A DNA stretch of 64,000 nucleotides from Trichuris trichiura (lineage: Eukaryota > Nematoda > Enoplea > Trichinellida > Trichuridae), in NCBI GenBank assembly GCA_037903355.1, contig JBAJFE010000058.1, positions 79,842 through 143,841 of the forward strand, written 5' to 3'. How positions within the stretch are numbered: the stretch's first letter is position 1; the number at the start of each line of letters is the position of its first letter. This document shows, piece after piece, positions 54,431 to 63,283 of the stretch. The position numbers and the translations under genes are program-made. Below the pieces are notes generated by a model. It saw nothing but the letters and a program-made list of their open reading frames with translations. It was not told the origin of the DNA and searched no databases.

Positions 54431-56972
54431 CAGGGGTGGGGAACGTCCGGCCCGCAAGACCATTTTCCGCCCACGCGTTGGGGCAACCGCGCATGGATGC
54501 GAGATTCAGTGAAATGTGATTATGGGAAGTTATTTTTCATAATGCAATAAACGTACTGTATGAGAACCCTAGTAATAACATGAATCTTGCGTAACAAGCA
54601 GGGAGCATCAGGATGGTTCAGAAGACTGTGTTGCTGACAGCTCTCTGTCGACAAACCGACGTTGTTACTCTTCGGTGACCAACAGTAGGCGGCACTATGG
54701 TACGCGTGCGCGCATCAGTAGCTTGGGCGATTGCGTCGTTCGAGATAACGACTGTCCAGCTTGCTAGAGCACTTCTGCTTTCTCTTGCTCTCATCAGTCA
54801 CTGGCATCGTTTTCGCTTTCTCTTGCTATCGCTCTCATCGGTTTCTGACGACCGTCTGTTCTTTACGTCTTCGAACTACAAAAAGGTTATTTCCTTTTCT
54901 GTAGTTGTGATTATGTTCTTGACAACTGGGTTGCAGGATAGTCCCAAAGGTCTGCCTTTTGCTCTGAGTTGCCCATAAAGTTATACTGAAACCTGAAGCT
55001 TCGTGCAGCTTATCGCAAGCTAGTGTTCGCGCTCACCAAACGTTACAAATGGCCAGTACAAAGAAAAGAAAAGTTGATACGGCGTGTCGAATTTTCCAAA
55101 ATAAATGGACGAATGACTATTTTGTCGTGGAGCTTAAGGGCAAGCCTGTTTGCCTTGTGTGTTGCGACTCAGTAGCTGTTATGAAAAAAGCTAATCTGGA
55201 ACGGCATTGCAGCACAAAACATGGAAAATTGATGAAATTAAAAGGCCAAGAGCGTCTCGATAGAATCAGTGCGCTTCAACGGAATTTGGAGTCGCAACAA
55301 GCCGCTTTTTCACCAGGCCACACTGCGACGCGTACAGCGTTCTTCAAACGAGTTACATAGTGAGCGAAATGATCGCAAAGAAGTTGAAGCCCCATTCAGA
55401 GGGTGAATTTATGACAGAGTGCATGGTGGCAGCTGCGAAGTTACTAGCGCCAGGCAGTGAAAAACGTTTGAAAAGTGTTAGCTTATCTCGAAGAGCTGTT
55501 TCAGACCCGATCACTGACTTAGCAGACGACATTGAAAAAACGTTGAAGCGTACGGCCGGTAACTTTGAATTTTTTTGTGTCGAAATTTTTGAGTGACGAG
55601 ACTACGGACGTAACAAATACGCTCAACTGGCCATTTTCCTACGCGGGATAACTGCAGAGTTTGAGACACGAGAAGAACTGTTATCACTGGAAGCCATGCA
55701 TAGCACTACAAAGGGTGAGGACATATTTGAGAAACTTTTATCAATGGAATGATTCGGGTTAAAGTTTGAAAAATCAAGTGGTCTGACTACGGACGGCGCT
55801 CCAGCTATGGTTTGCTTGCAAAAAGGCCTAGTTGCATTTGTTAAGAAAAAAATGAATAATCTCGGTCTTGATCTGAACGATTTGGTAGTGTGTCATTGTA
55901 TCATACATCAACAGAGTCTCTGCGCACGGTCGCTGCGTTTCAACAATGTGATGTCAGTAGTCGTGTCGTGCGTAAACTGTGTCAAGAGCAAAGGGTTTAA
56001 TAACCGCCTGTTCAAAGATTTTTTGAATGAACTTTCCTCCGAATATGGCGATCTCGTTTATCATTGCGAAGTTCGCTGGCTGAATCGCGGGAATATGCTA
56101 ACAAGGTTTTACCAACTGCGCGATGAAGTTAAGCAGTTTATGGAGGCCAAAAGCAAACCTATCAGAGAATAAGTGACAGAAAGTGGCTATGTAACCTGGC
56201 TTTCATGGTAGACATTGTCAAGTACTTGTCAGAACTGAATATCAAGCTGCAGTGTCCGAACCAGCTTCTCAGCTCACTCGTATCAAACGTGAAAGCATTT
56301 GAGGCTATATTTGAGGCTGTGGAAACAGCAACTTGAAAAGGGCAACATAATATATTTCCCTACACTTCAGGGACAGCAGCCTTCTACGACATCAGAGTAT
56401 GCTGGTGAATGTGCCAAACTACTTGAGGCGTTTGGCGAAAGATTCAACGACGCGAAAAGTAGACACATGCAACTGAATATCTTCGCCATTCCATTCAATG
56501 TAGAACCAGCTGATGTACCCGATGAACTGCAGCACGAAATCATTCAGCTGCAAAGCGATGATGAGCTCAAAGCTAAATACAACAACTTCCCGCTGCTTGA
56601 GTTCTATAAGCGGTACATAAGCAACGATGAATTTCCCGTTTTGAGGAGACACGCTTTGAAATACGCGTCCGTGTTCGGAACAACCTACTGCTGCGAGCAG
56701 TTCTTTTCAAAACTTATCATCGCAAAGAGCCGTCAGCGCACGAGACTCACGTACACAAATCTGGTGAACCAGCTGCGAGTAGCAACGTCATCAGAAGGAG
56801 CTGACATCGCATGCCTCACCGGAGAAAAGCAGTTCCAAACATCCCATTAGGGGTGACTTCATAAATATACGTGCAAATAAAGCAGGCTGTTTTTCATTTT
56901 TTTCATTCGGCCCGCGAGCGGTCTTGTAAACTTCTTTACGGCCCGCGGCACCAAAAAGGTTCCCCACCCCTG
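54431..56972 (+). mobile_element. hAT family B element (B1) with decayed transposase
   Basis: Ends CAGGGGTGGGGAACGTCC and, inverted, CAGGGGTGGGGAACCTTT, octamers CGCTATAT (54423-54430) and CGCCAAAT (56973-56980), 6 of 8 identical. 2.5 kb. Inserted in the right arm of the PLE palindrome. Confidence 0.87.
55049..56850 (+). pseudogene. hAT transposase (GTF2IRD2/ZBED-like), frameshifted
   Basis: 55049-55360: BED-type finger (CLVCCDSVAVMKKANLERHC...H). 55360-55596: the SEMIAKKLKPHSEGEF and KSVSLSRRAVSDPITDLADD segment. 55590-55800: frame-broken catalytic start (LSDETTDVTN). 55800-56172: TTDGAPAMVCLQKGLVAFV, CHCIIHQQSLCARSL, and CEVRWLNRGNMLTRFYQL. 56299-56850: KGNIIYFPTLQGQQ ... and the dimerisation tail with YCCEQFFSKLIIAKSRQRTRL. 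This order and wording match the transposase-derived half of GTF2IRD2. About four frame breaks or stops; inactive. Confidence 0.82.
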
Positions 56973-57015
56973 CGCCAAATAAACCCCTTACTGAATAAAC
57001 ACCTGCTCCCCAACA

Positions 57016-57054
57016 CTGCTGACGACGGAACACGAGCAGTTCCGAAACGTACGG
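57016..57054 (+). ncRNA. Hammerhead ribozyme motif, intact core (right arm)
   Basis: Same 39 bases as at 49660-49698 on the opposite strand. Confidence 0.78.
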
Positions 57055-57184
57055 TATTCGATTTGTTCTGTAATTTCTCTAACAATTTCCTCATCCATTC
57101 GTTGGTAGGGCAATTTGAGGTTTAGTTACAGATACATCCAACAGGCCAAACGCGTGAAGAAGAACGGAGGAACAACTATGAAAG

Positions 57185-57552
57185 GATATATTTGCACCTG
57201 ATTTACGATTCAACCAGCATTTAGCGCCTGTTGGCGTAGCAAATTTACAACGATTACCATCTCTTGCCCCAACTCTGTGGAAAGTCGACTCTCTTTTTCT
57301 TCCCTTTCTTTCTTTGCGTCTATTGTTCACGCAGCTACAATGCAAGCATACGCGTTAGCGACGGGGCATGACGTGTGCTGCTTACAGATTTTCTGGAAAC
57401 ACTTTCTCTTTACGGTTGCTTTTCACCTACGTTCGCTCCAGGTTTGCTAGCCCAAATTCAATAAGCCATATTGTGTTTCGAACGTTATCGCTGCAAGTCT
57501 GTGATATACTTGTCTAGTTGATTTTGAGAAGTGACTTTGCAGAGGTTCAGTC
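57185..57552 (+). promoter_or_regulatory. 5' leader/promoter region of hAT H2
   Basis: Continuation of the H2 leader after the PLE insertion; aligned with 62585-62975 in the next copy (CAATGCAAGCATACGCGTTAG, then TGATATACTTGT and AGAAGTGACTTTGCAG before the ATG). Conservation up to the start codon suggests it drives the transposase. Confidence 0.5.
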
Positions 57553-57789
57553 ATGGCTCAGACGAGCAAGAAATGTAGGCAATATAGTAGCGAATATCTG
57601 CGCTTTGGTTTCGCTGTTATGCCAGGTACAGAACTTCTATCAGTATGTTTGCTGTGCGCAAGACTTTTCTCAAACGAGTCTATGAAGCCGATCAGGCTGA
57701 AAAGCCATTTAATAGAGCGGCACCTGAACATGAGTAATAAGGACGTGTTGTACTACCGGGCCATGAAGGAGAAGGCAATGAAGAGCTGA
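57553..57789 (+). pseudogene. hAT H2 transposase remnant: BED zinc finger
   Basis: 78 codons: MAQTSKKCRQYSSEYLRFGF then CLLCARLFSNESMKP and LKSHLIERH, a complete C2H2 BED finger as in ZBED5/SCAND3. It ends in TGA a few codons after the point where the catalytic region was deleted; the dimerisation tail follows at once in another frame (57787-57924). Confidence 0.8.
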
Positions 57790-57924
57790 AGGCCAGGTTG
57801 CCACAGGGGTATCAGCAGTTTTGGCTGCAGAAAGAAATCCCAGAGTTGTACCCCAGCGTATGGAATGTGGTAAAAAAGTTACTGATTTGTCTTCCCTCAT
57901 CGAGTCTAGTGGAGCGCGGATTTA
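57787..57924 (+). pseudogene. hAT H2 dimerisation tail, first half
   Basis: LKARLPQGYQQFWLQKEI ... LPSSSLVERGF, the hATC dimerisation region; broken after GF by Merlin M8 and resumed at 59935 (SIVTDLVMKKKRSQLQI). Joining the two pieces is only a positional inference from the 8-bp duplication. Confidence 0.8.
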
Positions 57925-58125
57925 GGATCTTAAAAGTTGTTCCCCCGGAAGTGACGGCGGCAGTGTGAAAGCATAATCGCCGACTCTACTGCGCAATGAA
58001 CTGTGATTAGTTGCACAAAGGAAGAGACGGTATCGTCAGGTTTAGTGAACACGTGCAAAGTAGTTGGCGCGGCAGCACAATAAAGTGTCACCGGCACATG
58101 CAGTGACCCGTATGTCGGTCTAACG

Positions 58126-58797
58126 CAGGGGTGGGGAACTTTTTTGGTGCCGCGGGCCGTATAGCGTATTTAAACGAAAAACAGCCTGCTTTATTTGCAC
58201 GTATGTTTATTAAGTCACCCCTAATGGGATGCTTGGAACTGCTTTTCCCTGGCGAGGAAACTCCGAGATAAAAGGCAGAATTTTGAGACAATTCTGCAAC
58301 CCAGTTGTAAAGAACATAATTGCAACTGCAGAGAACGAAATAACTTTTTTGTACTTCGAAGACGTATATGACAGGCGACCGGCGCAAACCGTTGAGAACG
58401 ATACCAAGAGAAGGCGAGAACTACGCCAGTGACTACTGAGAGCAAAAAAGCAGAAGTGCTCTAGCATGCTGGACAGTCGTTATCTCGAACAAAGCAATGG
58501 TCCACGCTACTTACGCGCGCACACACACTATAATGGCGCCTACTGCTTGTCAGCGAGGACTAACAATGTCGGTTAGTGGACAGAGAGCTGTCAGCAACGC
58601 AGTCTTCCGAGCCAGCCTGACACTCCCTGCTTGTTACGCAAGGTTTATGTTCTTACTAGGATTCACATAAAATACGTTTATCGCTTTATGAAAAATAACT
58701 TTCTACAATCACATTTCACTGAATCTCGCATCCATGTGCGGTTGCCCCAGCGCGTGGGCGGAAAATGGCCTCGCGGGCCGGACGTTCCCCACCCCTG
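58126..58797 (-). mobile_element. hAT family B non-autonomous element (B2, 672 bp)
   Basis: Ends as in B1; octamers GTCTAACG (58118-58125) and CTCTAACG (58798-58805), 7 of 8. The interior keeps only terminal regions of B1 in reverse orientation. The empty site is seen in M2 (reverse of about 3391-3425). Confidence 0.87.
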
Positions 58798-59061
58798 CTC
58801 TAACGGATTAGCACCGAAGAATTCTGCTGCACTGCAGCTGAATAGCGTTTGCAAGTGTCACTGATGAAGTTAGTGACCCGTTCGAAAGAGCGTAGGCGAA
58901 GGAATTATTCAGCTGCGCATGCATTGAAGATACGGGAAACACAAAGGGGCGTGCAGCGGTTCACGCTAGGACCTCGTCTTAGCGATTCGTGAAAAACATC
59001 GGAGGTCAACGGTCTGAGCCGCGTCGTGTCTTGGTGAACACCGTAAAGCTCATTCTGCGTT

Positions 59062-59463
59062 ATGTCTTACCCAACGCCTGGCGACAATATGCCGTCGACA
59101 AGTCAGAGCCGCGTGAAAGTGGCATCAACAAGCCGCCGTTTACGAAACATGCAAAGTAAGAGCATCGAATGGCTGCATCAAACGGTGCCAGACGAAAAGA
59201 CGGCGGTGCGGTTCCTGCGCGGCAAAGGACTTCTGCACAGCGAAAGACTGTGCCCGTCTTGCGGACAGCGGATGCGTCCGGGGCGTGGCTGCATGACTTG
59301 GAGCTGCTTCAAGCGGTCCTGCCGCAAGGAATTGTCCGTACGCACGGGCACCTGGTTCAGTAGTAAGTGCACCAATAGTGCCGCAGCCTTTTTGCCCGCT
59401 GTACGTTGTAAACTGCGCCTTGCCGTGGCTTTACGTTTTACTCCTCTAAAGGCGTTTATATGA
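59062..59463 (+). pseudogene. Merlin transposase N-terminal fragment in M8
   Basis: MSYPTPGDNMPSTSQSR leader, IEWLHQTVPDEKTAVRFLRG, KGLLHSERLCPSCGQRMRPG, then the second half of the zinc ribbon and RKELSVRTGTWFSS, with a GTAAGT donor at the family intron position. Open and without damage in exon 1; the second intron end and catalytic half are missing (about 59470-59930 is the trailer). Confidence 0.82.
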
Positions 59464-59934
59464 TCAAGCCCAGCCGGGTGACCACGTCAGAACCGAGGCT
59501 GGAGGGACATCACCCCCTTCGCCTGACTATGCACCTCAGTGACCGGTACGTTCGCTTTTTCACGTTACGTATTTCCCATTGCTCGCATGCTACTGTACGT
59601 ATACTTTGCGCTACGTTTCTTCGTCATTCCCGTCGACGTCTCACAATAAAATTCTTACTAATAACGCACACACATGCACCCATGTTCTGTCTTAGGCTTA
59701 GACTAGGGCTGGACACGATGGCTGGCTAGGCTACAGTACAACGTCGCTGGAAGAGGGTTAGCGAGACGTTGACCCTTTGCAGTGCCGTACACATGCACTA
59801 AGGCACATTAGTGCACACCAATGCCCCGACAATGCGATTATAGAGGCCAATGTTTCTGTGACGTAATAATCCTAACTTGACCTCCTTTGATGTTGCCGCC
59901 TTCACTTTCGGCTGGACAACACGTTAGAAGACCC

Positions 59935-60264
59935 TGCATTTAGTATTGTTACAGACCTAGTGATGAAGAAGAAACGCAGTCAGCTGCAAATAGTCAGACG
60001 CGGCGATCTGCGTCTGCGAGTTACCTCGATCGAGCCAACCATCGACAGGCTAGTTCAGTCGCATCTGCGCGAGCTAAGCAGCTCTCATTGACTTCTCGAA
60101 AAACAGATTGCAGAAATAAATTAGTAGAGCTGTAGTTGACCTTGTAGCGTTGCAACCATTTCAGCCAATCAGTGCGCTCGAGGTTGGCCAATCAGAATAG
60201 GGGGTCCGGACGCTCGGGAACGTTTTCAAGGGGGCCCAAACGGCCTTTTGCTTGAGAAACACTG
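59935..60264 (+). pseudogene. hAT H2 dimerisation tail, second half, and 3' end
   Basis: SIVTDLVMKKKRSQLQIVRRG, DLRLRVTSIEPTIDRL to a stop near 60091, then the terminal region to GAGAAACACTG. Typical end of Buster-type transposases. Confidence 0.78.
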
Positions 60265-60624
60265 GTCTAACGCAATACTTCTCACGGTGGGACAGGTGCC
60301 TCACCAGGAGAGCCCAAAGCGCTAAGGGGCCCGTTGCGCCGCGCATTTGAACTGTGCGGAGCACATGCCCCACCTGGGCCATCGTGTGGAGGGGCATCGG
60401 AAAATCAGGTCCGACGGTATTGTGCGTACTGGTTAAGATAACGTTGCATGCTATGCGTGATGCCGGCTACCCTCCACTCCACCTCGTGAACCAACCACCG
60501 CTCGTGAAAATGACCATTCAGAACGCACGGCAGCAGGGATCGCAGGTCTGACACCGTGACCTTCCCTGCGTGCGGTTGAGTAAGGAAAGCTTTCAGCTGA
60601 GAAGCACTGAGCGCAGAGCACATA

Positions 60625-62528
60625 CAGTCAGTTCTCGTATAACGCGTTTTCGCTCATACGCGATTTTGAAATCGTAGCACTTTCTCACATAACGCGATTC
60701 TGTTTTCGTTCTCACGCGATTTTGCCAGCTGGAAAGCGTGGGCGTATGGCAAAGTCTCCCCGTGTTTTCATCCACCGAGAGCAAACAAAGGCCGCGCTGT
60801 TAGCTTATGCGCGTCCCTCGGTCACGAACAAGCGAAATGTGACAAAAACGTTTAGGATTCTTATCAGAAGTAGTGTCCGACCCAGCTGCGCACCCTGCGA
60901 TATGCATACTCAAACAGGCTATTGATCGGTATTCATGTTCGGTAGAATAATTTGCGCTGGCAGGAACATCTGCACAGCGACGCTTCCATTTTCAATTCTC
61001 CCGAAGCGCAGGCATCGTAGAGCTTTTCCAGTGAGTCGTAGTACGCTTGCACAGAATCTGGAAAGCATTCACACCGTCTGATTGCGAGCACAATTCGTAA
61101 GTACGTTGTCTGATTCCGCGATCTGAGGATAGTCTTTAAGTATCTGAAAATGTCTAAGCTTCCTGATTCAAAGTCAGCTGGTAGTGGTCGAAAAAGAAAG
61201 GCGCTGACTGTTGGAGAGAAGTTTGAGATACTGAAACGGTATGAACGGAATGAGACGACACGTGATATCGTCAAAGCTACTGGCATAAAGGAATCAACCT
61301 TGCGGACCATTAGGAGCAATGCAGAAAAAATTAAACAGACTTGCGTAAGCGGTACCAGTTCAAGTATTGCGATGTCAATAAGAAGAAGGCCTAAGATACT
61401 GGAAGAAATGGAAAAACTACTCAGCATTTGGATCGAAACTCAAACGATGGAAAGAATAGGAACAACGTTTTTCACCATCAGACAAAAAGCAGTTGCCATT
61501 TACGAAGACCTTAAGAAACAGTCTACAAATCCTACTGAAATTCTTCCATTTACTGCTAGTAGTGGTTGGTTCTGCCGTTTCAAGAATCGATACAGTTTTT
61601 ACAATGTTCGTCTCTGTGGCGAAGCAGGAAGCGCGGACGTCGATGGCGCGCAAACATTTCCAATGGAAGTACAAAACTTGGTCAAAGAAAAGGTGACCAC
61701 CGAGGAGCTGCAGAAACTTTCTGTAGCAGCGGAAGCTGAAGGAAGAGAAGATGATGAAAATCAGGAAGTTCCTCCGCCCCCTCCGCGACAAATGACCACT
61801 GCTGAGCTGTCAGATACCCTGAAGACTATTGAACAGCGTTTACAATGGCTCGAAGACAATGATTGTAATGCAGAACACAGCGGGAAAACCACAAGAAGTA
61901 TCCGAGCTTGTTTGGAGCCATACAAGCAGCTGCTGTACGAAAGAAGTACATGTGCGAAACAAAAAGCTCGAATTCTACTTTACTGCAATGAAGAAACATT
62001 GTGACGATGAGGAAGCGCTACCTTCTACATCTAATAGGACCTCAGTTCGCCCGTAACAAAGGATAGTGAGATTAAAAAAGTGAGTCCAACGGAACTCCAT
62101 TCTTTCGTGGTGATGAGGTCGTTTATTTTAGTACTGACAGGGACTCCTTCTACAAGCTAAAGACGCAAGCACGCCGCTCCTGAAAGCCAGTTTGAATTCT
62201 GTCCGCTGTAAAGAGTTCTATCATAAAAGCTCTGCCGTTAACGTATGATCGCCGTAAAAGATAATGTTATTCAGACCCCGTGTAAGAGGATCCATACGTC
62301 AGCGTGCCTAACAGTAGAAAAAGTAGCTCAGGTACATCATAATTCCTGTTTCAACCCAGCTTATTTAAGATATCTCTCCGTTGTTGTTTACAAGTAAACA
62401 ATCCTTTTGACGCTTTGAACCAAATCGTGATTTTCCTATACTTTACATATCTCCTATAACGCGATTTCATATAACGCGAGATTTTTCAGGATTTTTAAGA
62501 AACGCTCGCGTTATACGAGAACTGACTG
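60625..62528 (+). mobile_element. Tigger-type element E2 with intact inverted ends
   Basis: Ends CAGTCAGTTCTCGTATAACG and its inverse (extending to CGCG), TA on both sides (60623-60624, 62529-62530). The paralogous uninterrupted site is at 49430-49440 in H2. 1904 bp; contains one open, catalytic-domain-less transposase frame. Confidence 0.92.
61150..62004 (+). CDS. Tigger (TIGD/CENP-B-like) protein lacking the DDE domain, intact frame
   Basis: 284 residues from ATG to TGA. Residues ~15-60 are the first helix-turn-helix (KRKALTVGEKFEILKRYE ... TGIKESTLRTI), ~90-150 the CENP-B/Tc5-type second HTH (FTASSGWFCRFKNRYSF), then EAGSADVDGAQTFP, after which full Tigger proteins enter the DDE domain. 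Here the chain goes straight to an acidic, proline-rich and helical C-terminus (TTEELQKLSVAAEAE ... PYKQLLYERSTCAKQKAR). So the catalytic part is precisely absent while the frame is kept. Such a protein could bind the element ends without cutting. Full-length TIGD proteins are 450-600 residues. The ATG follows AAA and is the first in frame with homology. Confidence 0.85.
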   Translation: MSKLPDSKSAGSGRKRKALTVGEKFEILKRYERNETTRDIVKATGIKESTLRTIRSNAEKIKQTCVSGTSSSIAMSIRRRPKILEEMEKLLSIWIETQTMERIGTTFFTIRQKAVAIYEDLKKQSTNPTEILPFTASSGWFCRFKNRYSFYNVRLCGEAGSADVDGAQTFPMEVQNLVKEKVTTEELQKLSVAAEAEGREDDENQEVPPPPPRQMTTAELSDTLKTIEQRLQWLEDNDCNAEHSGKTTRSIRACLEPYKQLLYERSTCAKQKARILLYCNEETL

Positions 62529-62975
62529 TAATTCACATCAGAAATAGTTGCACGCGCTATCAGAATGCGCCGTAGTTTTTGCGATATGTTTGCACCTGCT
62601 TCACGATTCAACCAGCAAGTCGCGCGTGTTAGCGTAGCATGGTAGCAATGACTCTGTTTTACAATTTTGTCAACGATTACCATCTCTTGCCCTAGCTCTG
62701 TGAAAAGTCGGCTTCCTTTTACTTTCCTTTCTTTCTTCACGTCCATTCTCCACGCAGCTACAATGCAAGCATACGCGTTAGCGACAGGGAATTGCGTGTG
62801 CTGCTCACATATTTTCTGGAAAAACTTTGTCGATACGGTTGCTTTTCTCCTACGCCCGCTCCAGTTTCATCGGCATAAATCCAGTAAGCTACACCGTGCG
62901 TCGAACACCGTCGCTGTAACTGTGTGATATACTTGTTTAGTTGATTTCGAGAAGTGACTTTGCAGATTCTCAGTC

Positions 62976-63179
62976 ATGGCTCAGGCGAGCAAGAAATGTA
63001 GGCAGTATAGTAGCGAATATCTGCGCTTTGGTTTCCCTGTTACGCTTGGTACGGAACAACTACTACTATGTTTGTTGTGCGAAAGAGTTTTCTCAAATGG
63101 GTCTATGAAGCCTTTCGGGATGAAACGCCATTTACTGAGGCGACACCCAAGCATGAGTAATAAGGGCATGTCCTACTAG
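62976..63179 (+). pseudogene. hAT H3 transposase: BED zinc finger
   Basis: MAQASKKCRQYSSEYLRFGF, CLLCERVFSNGSMKP and MKRHLLRRHPSMSNK, stop at 63177-63179. Homologous to the H2 finger at 57553, here followed by catalytic coding. Confidence 0.8.
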
Positions 63180-63283
63180 CAGACCCTGAGGAAGAAGGTA
63201 ATGAAGAAGAGAACACTGAACAGTATGATACCCTTTCTTTCAAAACCAGATCGTAACGGACTTGCAGCGCCATACAGAGTTCA

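Larger units (their letters stand above)
49497..57184. mobile_element. PLE palindrome in H2, itself split by gypsy and hAT-B
   Basis: Flanked by the 12-bp duplication GATATATTCGCA / GATATATTTGCA (49485-49496, 57185-57196). Removing the gypsy and hAT-B insertions leaves about 1 kb that is an inverted repeat of itself: 49497-49741 plus 53828-54096 pairs with 54161-54430 plus 56973-57184, around a unique 64-bp centre. Each arm holds the same PLE tail-coding region and one hammerhead. Confidence 0.82.
57925..59934 (+). mobile_element. Merlin element M8 inside the hAT H2 gene remnant
   Basis: Ends GGATCTTAAAAGTTGTTCC and, inverted, GGGTCTTCTAACGTGTTGTCC, octamers CGGATTTA / TGCATTTA (6 of 8). It carries a transposase N-terminal part and is itself split by the hAT B2 at 58126-58797. 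Confidence 0.82.
49085..60264 (+). mobile_element. hAT-Buster-type element H2, swollen to 11 kb by nested insertions
   Basis: Ends CAGTGTTTTTCATAAGG and, inverted, CAGTGTTTCTCAAGC; octamers GTCTCACG (49077-49084) and GTCTAACG (60265-60272), 7 of 8 identical. The parts that belong to H2 are 49085-49496, 57185-57924 and 59935-60264; all else is inserted. Even without insertions H2 is a deletion derivative: it keeps the 5' leader, the BED finger and the dimerisation tail of the transposase but not the catalytic region. Leader sequence matches the next copy (60273-64000). Confidence 0.82.
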
